This document shows positions 13,001-23,981 of a DNA stretch of 64,000 bases, piece after piece. The position numbers and the translations under genes are program-made. Below the pieces are notes generated by a model that saw only the letters and a program-made list of their open reading frames with translations, was not told the DNA's origin and did not search any database. Position 1 is the stretch's first letter; the number at the start of each line of letters is the position of its first letter. Origin of the DNA: Tetradesmus obliquus (Eukaryota > Chlorophyta > Chlorophyceae > Sphaeropleales > Scenedesmaceae); contig CP126191.1 of NCBI GenBank assembly GCA_030272155.1, forward strand, positions 8,268,501 through 8,332,500, in the 5' to 3' direction.

Positions 13001-13753
13001 GTGCAGCACATTCTGTGCAGCTGCTTCCAGCACCTAGCCCCTCGGCCCTGGTCATCAGCTCAATGAGGGCCACCTGCCATCTAGGTATGTTGGCTGATGG
13101 GCGCTGCTGCTTGCCGTGCCTGCTTGCAGGAACTGGGCCGACCTGGTGAAGCGTGCACGCGGCAAGCAGCTGCAGCCTGACGAGTACAACAGCGGCACCT
13201 TCACCATCAGCAACCTGGGCATGTTCGGCGTGGACACCTTCGACGCCATCCTGCCACCAGGTGCGCCTGTTGTTTCAAACTTGTTGTAGTACTTGCACGC
13301 AAAATGCGGGATGGTCTGCAGCAGGCGGCACGGTAGCTTTAGTTGCAAACAGTTTGCAACAGCAGGCGTGACGGCTAGCAGTGACAGGTTCGCCTCAAGC
13401 GCTAGGAACAAGACGCATGTGTTACGCGCAGCAGGCTGCTTGTGCTCCTGCTCTTTTGTCTCGGTACCCTGCTGCATCTGTCGCTCCTTCAACCACTGGC
13501 GCTCATCCTGCGTCTCTGCGCTCTGCGCTGCTGCTGCCCTCCCATCCATGTGCCTGCAGGCACCGCCGCCATCATGGCAGTGGGTGGCAGCAAGCCCACC
13601 GTTGTGGCAACTGCTGACGGCCTGATCGGTGTGCGCAAGGTCATGCAGATCAACATCACCGCAGACCACAGGATCGTGTACGGCGCTGACGCAGCAGAGT
13701 TCCTGCAGACGCTGAAGGCAGTCATCGAGAGCCCAGACCAGCTGCTGCTGTAA
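10005..13753 (+). CDS. DLA2: Dihydrolipoamide acetyltransferase (E2) of the plastid pyruvate dehydrogenase complex
   Basis: Seven exons join in frame: 10005-10239, 10380-10559, 10715-11163, 11837-11984, 12429-12564, 13130-13260 and 13560-13753, giving 490 aa. E2 transfers acetyl groups from E1 to CoA, making acetyl-CoA for plastid fatty-acid synthesis. After a transit peptide of about 35 residues comes one lipoyl domain (MPALSSTMTEGKIVSW ... VVVESDKADMDVEAF, with the lipoyl-lysine motif ESDKADM). A long Ala/Pro linker follows, then the E1/E3-binding domain (VATPYAKQLAKDL, GPNGRITASDVE) and the acyltransferase core (EFRVSMSIETDKFDALY, GGLITPVLKDADK, NLGMFGVDTFDAILPPG). The active-site segment is ADHRIVYGAD, with the catalytic His, and carries the Tyr-Gly-Ala-Asp form typical of plastid E2. 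A single lipoyl domain and this core type separate it from mitochondrial E2. It is the best-resolved gene in the window. Confidence 0.95.
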
Positions 13754-14286
13754 GTCGCTGCAGGAAACGGGCGGTGCCTGCTGCTGCGGGAGGCTGCTGC
13801 ATGGCAGCTTGCAGGAAAGCGCCATCACAGTGCGCTGCAGCGCTGCTAGCAGCCTGCATGTTTGGGCGTGGCAGTACTGCAGCAGCTTGGTGTGCGGAAG
13901 ACTCTTGAAAGAGTGACAGGAGGGACCATGCCATGTGGATGTGGAGTGGATGTGTGTGAAGGGAGCCCAGCGGCTTTCCAAAGAAGTTATGTGCCCCTAC
14001 CTGGCATCTTGGCCTGGGGCAGATGTGCACTGCACAGCTGACAGCTGGAGAAGATTTGGCCATACATAGATGGCACAGCAGTGCAGCGGGTACAGCCAGC
14101 GGTGTCATAGTGTGGGGTAGCTCGCTGGATGGGTTTCAGCGGAGCAGTTGGCGACAGTGAAGGTCTGTCACTTACATTGTTGGGGAAGCTCAGCTTTTGG
14201 TTTATACTGGAAGTGGTTGGGGGTGCTCGCATGGCGCCTGCACCTCACTTTGATTAGACTCTAGCAATGTGCGCCGGCCATGCGCC

Positions 14287-14291
14287 TGTAA
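14287..14291 (+). terminator. Candidate TGTAA poly(A) signal of the E2 gene
   Basis: It is the first clear TGTAA after the E2 stop codon, about 530 bases downstream. Long 3' UTRs are normal in chlorophytes, so this is plausible but unproven. Confidence 0.35.
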
Positions 14292-15156
14292 CGGAAGGCC
14301 CAGTGCTCCTCGGCTGATGTAGTGTAGCTGACAAGGTTTTATGATAGCAGGGCGGGTTGTGCGGGTGTGGCAAGGGGATGGCATGCACTGGCAAAGCAAG
14401 CGGCACTGCAAGTACTTGCACAGGCATGGCGCAAGCTGTGGAGCTGGTGTGCTAGCACTGGCTCGCTGTCAACAGTTGGCCCTGATGCGAGATAAGCAGC
14501 ATCTGGCGTGCCAGATCTAGATCTAGATCAGACTTGAACGACGTTGCCAGCATCATGGCTTGAAGCCTTACACCAAGTCGTTCTGCCGCAGGCAGCTGTC
14601 CAGCGTGCGCTGAGAGCCTGATGCACTATAACATGCGCAAACTCCAACGTTGCGCAGAGCCAACATCGCGCATATCAAGCGAATGACAGGCTCATCGGGC
14701 AACCGCCATCAACCTTCTGACTGCAGCACACCCTGAAGCCTGGGACTTCTGCTGGCCAAATGGGCCACCAACTTCCAGCGCACTGGCGAGCTGCACGCTG
14801 ACAAGCACCCCTAACCTCAATTGCATATACAGGAGACACTGGACATCAACTGCAAATGTGCAGCCGGGCAGTTCCCACAAACGGGTACCACAATATGCAG
14901 CATACCTGCCACGTCACCTGGCAGGAGCGCAACAACTCAACCCTGTACTGCAGGCTGCGCTTAACACGCACTACTAGTGCTGTGTTAGTAGGTGCCACAG
15001 CACTAACAGAACAAGCGTCTCACTTCACAGCAAAGACGCACACATACACAATACACTTGCAGAACCAAAGGCATATGCTGTGCCTTTAACCGAAGTGCAA
15101 ACTAGGCAACCCATTTCGCAGCAACACAGCGCATGACAGGACGCAGCACGATTATA

Positions 15157-15161
15157 TTACA
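15157..15161 (-). terminator. Candidate TGTAA poly(A) signal of the AMBRA1-like gene
   Basis: TTACA on the plus strand lies about 400 bases past the putative stop of the minus-strand WD40 gene. Confidence 0.3.
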
Positions 15162-15566
15162 CACTGTTGTACATCAGGAGCTCATGAACAGCGTGGGCGA
15201 AGCTGGTGCACCCACATACAATCATACAGTTGGAAGCAAAGATCAGCGCTGCATGCCATCATAGAAGGTGCTTCCCGGCCACAATCTCACATGCGTGGTG
15301 TACATCTCCTGGAGGGAACAGCAAAGGCTGCTCCAGACATGCTGGGTGCGCATGTCGACCATGCGCGAGCGCTTTAAGATGCAAACATCCCAGCCACACT
15401 ATGCCAGGGTCTAGCCACCCAGCTAACAACCGAAGTGTACCTGCAACAAGTGCCACAAGCGGCGGCACCATGCTACACACACCTGCACAACTCATCATGT
15501 GCGACCTGTCAAAACCGCAGCTCCAACTCCGGTTGTTGCATTTCTTGTGTCAGAGGTGCGTGCCGC

Positions 15567-17428
15567 TCACTGCAGAGCGTGCTGTAGCACAGAGGTTGCT
15601 TCAGCAGCAGCACTGCCGTGGCTGTGAGAGCGCACATGGCAGCCATTGTCAGCCCCACATGCCACGATGTTGCGCACCCTGCCTGCCTTGGTGCCATATG
15701 TGATGCCCTGGCCAGGGCGGGGGTGCCACGCAGCCACGTTCACCTCGTCATCAGCACTAAGCAGCTGCCTCACCAGGCCCAGGTCCGACATGCGGTACAC
15801 CTGCAGATGCCAACGCACGCAGCAGCAGCAGCAGCAGGAGCAGCAGCAGGCATGGCATCAGCAGCTATGGCATTAACACACCCACAGCAACTGCTTGATG
15901 GACTGACCTGTCTGGAGGCCTCCTCAAGAACAGGTGGGTGGCATGCTTGCCAAAACATTGGTCTCAAAATTCGATCTTATACATTGTGTGCTGCACTTCA
16001 TGAATGGTCCGGCCTGCTGGTGTTATCAAGCACCGTGCAAAAGCGCTAGCATACTATGTGTAGTACTATGTGTAGTACACAGCGACACAAGATCTGGTGT
16101 AGCCCCACCCACCTGCAGCACTGTGTGCCACACTTGGTAGCTGCCCTGCGCAGCAACCAGGCAGCTCAGCTGCTTGCTGCGCCGCCCGTACGCCAGCAGC
16201 ACGTGCTGCCCTGTCGGCGACACCTGCACGCACGTGAGGCAGTCTGCTGCTGCGATGCTGCGCGCAGCCAGCACCTGGCCCACGCTGCCTGCCTCAAGGC
16301 TGACCACGCGCAGCTCATACTGCACCAGCTGCACCACACAAACACCATTGGACGGGCAGGCGGGCAGAGGCGGCATGCAAGTAAGCAGCCAGTCGGCAAA
16401 TCACACAGGAAGGCGTGCAGGGACGCATATTAAGCTAGCAGCAGGGAGGAAGTGCCGAAGCAGCTGTAATGCAGCGGTATACAGCCTGACAGCTGCGCGC
16501 ACAACAAGCAGCAGCCAGAAGGCAAAGCAGCTTAGATGGCAGCTCGCAAGCTGCACCTGTGTTGCTGCTGCGTGTGGGGCGCAACGCACATGCACAAATA
16601 CCACTGCTGCCTTGTGATGCGCAGTAGACAGCTTTGAAAGCAGCTGCTGAATGCAGCAACGCTACCCACCTGGTGGAACTCGTCCTTGCTAGCGTCCAGC
16701 TGCCCCAACGAATCCGCTGCTCTGCTGCTGCTGCTGCTGCTGCTGCTGCCGCTGCTGCTTTCTGGCAGCACCGCCACCACTGCCACCAGCAGCCTGCCAC
16801 AGGGGCTGACACCCACACTCCTCTCACTGCACAGCACCACAAACGGCAGCACCAGCTGCTGCTGCTCAGGCGACAGCTGCTGCGGCATGCCGCTGCTGCC
16901 TTGCTGCTGCGCAGGCAGCTGCCAAACCCGCAGCACAGCAAGGCACGGCTTGCCAGCTTCCTCGGCAGCCTGCAGCTGCTGGCCCTGCAGCCCCTGCAGC
17001 GCGCTGATGCTTGCAGGAAAGTGTCCCAGCTCCTGCTCCTGCGCCAAGTGCCGCACCAGCTGTACTGCTGCAGCAGTAGCGCTTTCGCAGGTCCCCCCGC
17101 ATGTGACAGCTGCTGCCGCAGCCGCCTGCAGTGCACTGCAGCTGTGAGATAGCGCCTGCAGGCTTGCAGCTGCAGCAATTGCAGCATCAAGCAACACAGG
17201 GCCATGTGGCAGGCCGCCTGTACCCCTTGCAGGCCTCCCATACAGCCTCAGCTGCTCATCGCTGCCAGCAGCATCTAGGCCCCAGCTGCAGCTGAAGCCT
17301 GGCAGGTGCTGCAGCGCATGCCGCAGCTGCCTGGCGGCCCGCAGCATGCAGCAGAGCTCCGCAGCGTCCTCAGCACTGCACAGCTGCTGCTGCTGCAGTT
17401 GCAGGGTGAGGCCCAGCAGCTCATCCTG

Positions 17429-17461
<33 letters not shown>

Positions 17462-17639
17462 GCTGCAGCTGTCTGCCGCCTCAGCCTCATCCAAGACATG
17501 TGCAGCAGCAGCTGCCACCTGCCGCAATGCAGCCAGCAGCTGCTGGATGCTTGCTGCCAGCACGCACACTTGGCTTGAGGAGCCCACATCAGCAGCACTT
17601 GCGGCAGCAAGCTCAGAGGGAGCTTGTGTGGCTGGTGCC

Positions 17640-17674
<35 letters not shown>

Positions 17675-19881
17675 GTCTGGCGTGCTCCTGCTGCTGCGCC
17701 TTGACCAAAAGGAGGCCCCGATGCGCTGCAACAGGCTTGCTGTGCTGGTAGGGGATGACCCTGGCATATGCCGCTGCTGCAGAGCTTCCTCGCACTGCAC
17801 TGCCTGCAGCGACTGCTGCTGCTGCTGAGGCTCAGCAGCAGCATGCGCGTGCTGATGCTGTGGTGGTTGCTGTGGCTGCTGCTGTTCTGGCAATTGGACC
17901 CGGCCAGCTGAAGCTTCCTCGCCAGTAGTCAGCCTGGACAGCTGCTGCTGCAAACCTTGCTCGGCAAGCCCAGAGCTGCGGCTGCTGCCATTCTCACCTG
18001 CCATGCTGTCTTCTTGCAGGAGCTGACCATCCAGCTGCTGATGAAACTCATGCTGCTGCTGCTGCTGCTGCTGCTGCCACACCTCGTGGCCTTGCTGCCC
18101 CAGCAGCTGCCCCCTGCTCCTGGCGGCTGCCGCTGCCTCTGCACGCTGTCTGCTGCGCCTCATCGCGGCCTGTGCTGCAGCAGGCGTGGCGTGCAGCAGC
18201 TGGCTGCCTGTGCAGTCCTTGCCGGCAAGCTCTCCAGTCAGCAGCATGCTAGGCTGGCCTGGGTTGCCTGCTGTCATGCGCATCGCACGCTTGGCTTTGT
18301 ACAGCCGCACAGGCAGGCACGGCCAGGGCTTCCCCTGGTCTATGGGCCACAGGTATGCCTGCATGGCAGCAGCACAACGATGGTTAGTGTCGTCACAGTG
18401 ATGTGTGCTAGGCACAGCTGCCAAACGCCGGAGCAATGTAGCAGATGGCAGCTGGGAATGCGCCCTCCTGCTGCTGTGGCTGTGCTGCCAGCCATAGGTA
18501 GGAATGCTGCTGCGCTGCAGGATAGAGAAGCACGTCGGGGCAGCAGTACTAGCGCGGCAGTGCATGCCGCACCTTGTTTCCTGCACAGTATGATGCCAGC
18601 CCCCCACAGGGATGCAGGCAGCAGGAGGCAACAGTCTTGCCTGCAGGACGCAGACAGCAAGACGGCCTACGTCAAAGAGAAGCGCATACTACAAGCAGTG
18701 GAGGAGCGCGTCAAGACTGCAACCGATGCAACTGCAGGTGTCTCGCTGCTGCACAGCCGAACATCACGCAGTGGGCCCAACGGACATACTGTTACTCGTG
18801 GCATGTGCCATCAGACTCACAACGCTGGGGTGCTGCAGTGGGCATGCATCCTGCAAGCGAAGCAAGTGTGGCATGTATGGCCATGTGCTCACCTGTGTCC
18901 ACCTGCTTCTGTGGCTGCCCACTGGCCACATCCCACAGGATGAGCCTTCCATCCAAGGCTCCAGTCAGCAGCAGCCCAGGCTGCGCAGCAGACCACGACA
19001 CCTGGCAACACCCAGCACGGGGCAGACAGGCATGCGGGTGCTTGCATTGGTTGCTGTACTGTTACTCAATATGACGGATAATATCGCGGCTGTTCAGTGC
19101 TGTGTTATGACAGTGTTGCATCTGCTCGAAGAGCCCAGCAAGGGAGAAGCCGCTGCTTCCAAGCATTCTGCACACCACAGAGCTGCGCAGGTGCACAGGT
19201 CGCATCTCAGACAGCACTGCGGTGCAGTGCCATCAGTCGCTTGCTGCAAACGTGCTGCCACTCACTGTCCACGGCGTGCGGGTGTGGCCATTCTCCTGCA
19301 AGGTCTTCACTGGCTTGCCTTCAGGCCAGCTGTGCAGCTTGATGGTGTGGTCGCCGCTGCGCACCAGCAACATGTGTAAGTGGCTTTGCTGCTGCCGCTG
19401 CTGCTGCATTGCTGCAGAGGAAGCAAAGCTGAGGTGTCCTGGCTAGTCGTAGCTGACGTGTGCACACCCCATTGCATGCAGGCAACACACTTGCATTGCT
19501 GTCCTGGGCACCACAAGCTGTCATTTGTGCCAGAGACAACTGCCGATTTTTGGGCTGCATGTGCGTACTCACTGTGAAGTTGCAAGCAGGTCACGCTGGT
19601 CTACTCCCGAGATGTATGCTGCTGCTATCGTGCTCTTTGCACCAGCAGCAAGAGGGCAGTAGTGCGACAGGGCATGCTGCAGCAGCATCCCTTCAGCACA
19701 GCACTCCACAGAGCGCCGCGTGCAAGGGCCAGCAAGCTCCCGAATCAGCAGTGCACCCTGAATGCTCCTGCAAGACAGAAAAGCGAATGTTGCAGAGAGG
19801 GAAACGCAAGCTGACACAGATTGGAAGACAGACCAGCTCTGCATGGTGTCCTAGTGACAGTGCTGCGCACCTGCGATCCAT
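15567..19881 (-). CDS. AMBRA1-like WD40 repeat protein (plant transducin/WD40 family)
   Basis: Exons are 19881-19871 (11 bases, MDR plus two bases), 19767-19573, 19356-19266, 19001-18903, 18358-16670, 16328-16113 and 15800 onwards. The N-terminus (LQHALSHYCPLAAGAKSTIAAAY, then LLATSHGDHTIKLHSW, NGHTRTPWT, LLTGALDGRLILWDVASGQ) follows plant AMBRA1-like proteins closely, as does the C-terminal part: LVQYELRVVSLEAG, CVQVSPTGQHVLLAYGRR, VYRMSDLGLVRQLLSADDEVN, AAWHPRPGQGITYGTKAGRV. A single 1689-base exon between them encodes Gln/Ala/Ser-rich sequence, partly from CAG runs, separating the two halves of the propeller. Animal AMBRA1 is a CUL4-DDB1 substrate receptor acting in autophagy and cyclin D turnover; that role is only inferred here. 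An exon between 18903 and 18358 may be missing, and the 3' end after GTKAGRV is uncertain (the unspliced reading stops at 15567). Confidence 0.75.
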
Positions 19882-21260
19882 GCGGCCTATTGGACTGCTC
19901 AAAAAGCTTTGAACCAGTGGCCTGGTGAGGCGTGCCGAAGTCCGGCCTCCTTCATGCACCCGGTGTCACGATGATCGTGACAGTGGGTCACCCGAGGTGT
20001 TTCATCGGTCCAACATGCAGACAATGATCAATATGTATCGACATATCAGGCGGCTATGTTCAAAGGAAGTGGGCGACACAGCTATAACGTTTAAACGCCC
20101 TAACCTTCAACAAGGGTACAGGGTACTGTTGCCAGTCAGTGACTTATGGCATAACAATGGCATGCCGGCTCCTGCAACAAACCCTGCAGGTTCAGACCCC
20201 AGACTGGAGCGCAAGCGTACCTCTATTCTCCAGCTCCGCAGAAGCTGTAGCATCCTGCTGTGCTCCTGCCACCGTGACAATGCTGCAGCAGCCAGGGCCG
20301 CCTGCAGGCTGGCATCATGCTGAGCCAAGCTTGCTGAATTGCTGCATCCCAGGTAGGTAACACACGACGAAGTTTACACGTTTCCATGGCATTTGGCAAC
20401 TAACATGGTAATCACCGCCCTTGTTTGCTGTGAGGGCTGTTCACACACACAACTGATCATGAAGGCAAGCGAAACAATTCTAAGCATATTGCAAGTGCTT
20501 GCAAGCGCATGATAATGACACTGCCAACGTCTTCCAGAGGTTCAAACGTATGCTAAGATCATCAGTACATTCGCAACTGTCAGACCGGGCCCCACTGGGC
20601 CAGCTGAAGAGTGGTGCTGTGCTGGCAGCTGTGCACATCACGCAAGTTGAGCACACAAGCTACAAAAGAAATGCTGATGACCATGCTTATGTGAGATGCG
20701 TATCCAGGGCCGTCATGAAGCCCCCCAAACTGCTGTGAGCACTGAAAAGGTAGCCTATGCAATATGGCATGCATGACACTTCTCTGGCAGCGCCTCTATC
20801 ATAGATGGCAGCTTTGTGTGAAATCAGTACATGCCGAGACACCTGCACCCTTTTGATAGACCAGTGCTAGCCAAGCAAGGAAGGCAGCTGGAGTGCAGTG
20901 CACCCGCCAATCCCGCCCGCACGGCAATACGCGACTTGGTCTCAACAATGTCACGGTAACAACTGTTTGAAGGCGGGCCTGCGTTCATAATGCAGCTACC
21001 AAGGACTCCTTCTGCTTCAGCAGAACAACAGCACAGACACGCGAGCCACTTGGCGCGCAGCCCTTGCCCCGTAGCTGAAAAGAATAACATCAACTCAATG
21101 GGTACTGCCAGGTTGCTGTGGCGGCACATAGCTGTACCCAGCGTGCATGCAGGACAGATGCCCACCTGTGACACTGAAAGCCAAGGTGGACCCTGGCCCC
21201 TGCTGCGCAAACAACCACTGCACACTGGTGAACACTTTACCATAACTGGTATGTGCAAAA

Positions 21261-21281
21261 GAAAGAAAGAAAGAAAGAAGT
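21261..21281. repeat. (GAAA)n microsatellite
   Basis: About five consecutive GAAA units occur in otherwise unique intergenic sequence. Confidence 0.75.
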
Positions 21282-22377
21282 CGGGCAGGCAGATGCTTTC
21301 ACCCGCAGCAAGAACATGTAGAGCATGCATTGACTGAACCCAACGACCGGGCTTACGGATGATACTGCTACTGTTTGATCAATCCGTGCGACAACCGTTC
21401 AAGCACGCGACAAAGCAGTCAATTCTGACACAGACCATGCGACATCAGTTTCTGGCTCGTGTTGTATGCACATGATGTCGACACCCAATCGCCGTCACCC
21501 TCACTCCAAGACGCAACAGCTTGCATGCCTTTTGTCAACTCTGTCAAGAGGGCACACGACGCGCCGAGAAGAAAGCAACATGATAAATGCGTACAAACAC
21601 TGCGTTTGATAAGTAGGCACGCCTGCAAACAGTCAGCACATGCACGTCGCTCACTGGCACCAACTCCTGCCACAAGCTGGCAGGCAAGCAGGTTCTAAGC
21701 ACCGATGCAAGCAATGCAACCGGAAGGTGCTATGCAGAACACGACCCTAAGACTGCATAACAAAAACACACAAACACGCGTTCCTGATATGGCCGCTGCA
21801 TGCATGCAGGGTGTGAAACACAACACCGTGTTCCAAGGTAAGCGAACACCAAATCGGCTGCACCATCCCTGTGAAACTCAAACAGTTTAGATCTTTTGTC
21901 AGAGCCTTTCTTAATGCGCCACGGTGACGTCACAGATCACAACTAAGCGTACGCCGAGATGCAGAATCAACACTTCAATAGACATCAAAGCGCCTAGCAG
22001 GCATCACAAACAAATCAGTTTTCAACAACAGTCGTGCTGTCGTCAGGAGCACAGCTTGCACAGCCTTTGTGATGTGATGTGCTTGCCAAGTCACAACATG
22101 ATCCATGTTTGCGCAGCGCGCCTCACAAAGCACCAGGTGAACAGCATCCAGCGCATTCACAGGGTGGCACGCCGCACTGGATACCATGTCTTGCTGCCAC
22201 GCCAACACTGAAGTACCAGCACAGTGATGTGTTGGTGACGAAACAAAGACACGGATGCAGACCTCAAAGCTGCAAATGCAACGGATATCGCATTTGTTTT
22301 GACAGAACAGCGCCCGAACAGACACATACTGCATGCATGAGCTGCACAGCGCTTCATGAGGCTGCACATGTTGTCCT

Positions 22378-22399
22378 CACACACACACACACACACACA
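22378..22399. repeat. (CA)n microsatellite
   Basis: Eleven uninterrupted CA units occur in intergenic sequence. Confidence 0.85.
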
Positions 22400-23981
22400 T
22401 GGCCGGGCTGATCGGCACTAGTTGCCCAAAGCCAGGCTGCTCAGAATCCAGCAAACTGCTGATCCGGGCTGCCAGGAAGCACCAAACTATGCATTCAATG
22501 CTGTATCAAAGAGCAGGCTGCAGGGCCTGGCAAACTACACCATGTTGTTGCACATGCCTGTGCCACCAATCCCTTTCAAGCCACTGGCCTCAGCCAGCAA
22601 CAGTCAGCTGCAGCAATGGCATGCGTATACAGCCAACTGCTGCGACCACTTCAAGCCTGGCCGCCTCGTCAGTCAAAGGACGCAAGCATAGCCATGTGCC
22701 ATGGAAATGGTTCTGCAGATAGCGCGCAGAAAGCAGGCTGTGTGCTGATGACGCATGCACAACCAAGGCAGACAGACAAAGAACTGAAGTCATACCAAGC
22801 ACACTCTGACACAAAACCCCGTGTTGTGTTGAGCTGCTGCTTTCGGGGACTGATCAAGCGTGGACTGATACTGTAGCATAAGGCATGAACTGGCATACAT
22901 ACACAAGACCACAATTGACACAACAGTTGAACATCAACTCAGGAAACATCAGCCGTGGCTGACACTCCTTGATGTTGAACACACTGCACTCAAGGTGTTG
23001 ACGTGAAACCTTGCATGCGTTCACAAACACCTAACTCACGCGCATAGCCCAGCTACGCCAGTGCAGCGAAAGGGGCACAGAGATACAAATATGGTTAGAT
23101 ACGTGTGCCTCTGACAGGGCGATAACAAATAAGTAACAAAGTATGTTGAGAGTAAGGCATACATGTGGGCATATCACTGCTGGCATTGCTGTCTGCTGCA
23201 GCTGCAATTGACCCAGACATAACTTCATCAAAAGCCACCAGGCACAGGAGTCATACACGCGCCTGTGGCGTGATAGGGCCTAAATTCAGGTGTGTCAGTG
23301 TGCGTCTGCCGGTCCAGCTCGCCTGCTGCAAATAAGCAGCCGCCGCACCACAGAGTCGCCTCATCACCCAGCACACTGCAACAGCCGTCGCCGGAACAGC
23401 ATGCAGCTGCAATCATGCACATCACAGGCCAACGTGATGCAGCTGCTGCCCCTCTTGCTGTCCCCCTGAACACAATGCACGCCAGGTGCTGTCGCGCTCG
23501 CACCCACACCCACACACACACCACATCATGGCCAGCTGGCCAAGTTCTGCAGCCACACACCGCCAGTGCTGCACACGGAGACGTCTGCGGTTCAACACTC
23601 TCACCATCAACCACGCAGCGCACTCGACAGCAGGCGACCCCGTGAGCTGCTGGCAGAGGTGTCAGCTGCTTCACCAAAGCCTCATAAGGTTCAAGATTTC
23701 TATCCAGCAGACCGCACTTCAAAAAATAACAAGGACCATGACGCCAGTAAGTCACACATGGCCCACACCCAACACAAGATACTCCAGAACCGCCAGCACA
23801 ACTCACAGACATGTGCCAGTACAGCTGCACCACTCTCAGCACCCAGCACAAGAGCTAGCTTGGCATGGCAACACCCACAGCATATGCGCGGATGTAAGCA
23901 CGCGCCGCCGTGTCTTTGCTGCGTCGGCCGCGGCAATGCGCTTGTGCTGCCGCCTAGCACGCGTCGCGCAACCGTGCACGG

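Larger units (their letters stand above)
13754..15566. other. Convergent 3' intergenic region
   Basis: The E2 gene (plus) and the AMBRA1-like gene (minus) converge here, so both 3' UTRs lie in this stretch. A 16-base palindrome based on GATCTA repeats sits near 14514-14529. I see no coding region with homology. Confidence 0.45.
19882..23981. other. Gene-poor 4.1 kb between the AMBRA1-like and SBP-box genes
   Basis: The left part holds the promoter of the WD40 gene and the right part the 3' UTR of the SBP gene. No open frame shows conserved domains; the longest (23851-23228, minus) is Cys/Trp-rich and probably untranslated. Composition is more AT-rich than in the genes. It contains a GAAA tetranucleotide run near 21261-21281 and a CA dinucleotide run at 22378-22399. 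Confidence 0.45.

Noticed and set aside
16686..17147. Poly-Leu/Ser/Cys frames on the plus strand
   Set aside because: Pure reverse reading of CAG/CTG triplets that encode Gln/Ala/Ser on the minus strand.
17957..18943. Plus-strand open frame of 328 codons opposite the AMBRA1-like gene
   Set aside because: It is antisense to a large conserved exon, rich in Ala/Leu/His/Cys from CTG triplets, has no domain, and spans exons and introns of the real gene.
23228..23851. Minus-strand open frame of 207 codons downstream of the SBP gene
   Set aside because: Cys/Trp-rich with no homology and no splice logic; more likely 3' UTR of the SBP gene or spacer.
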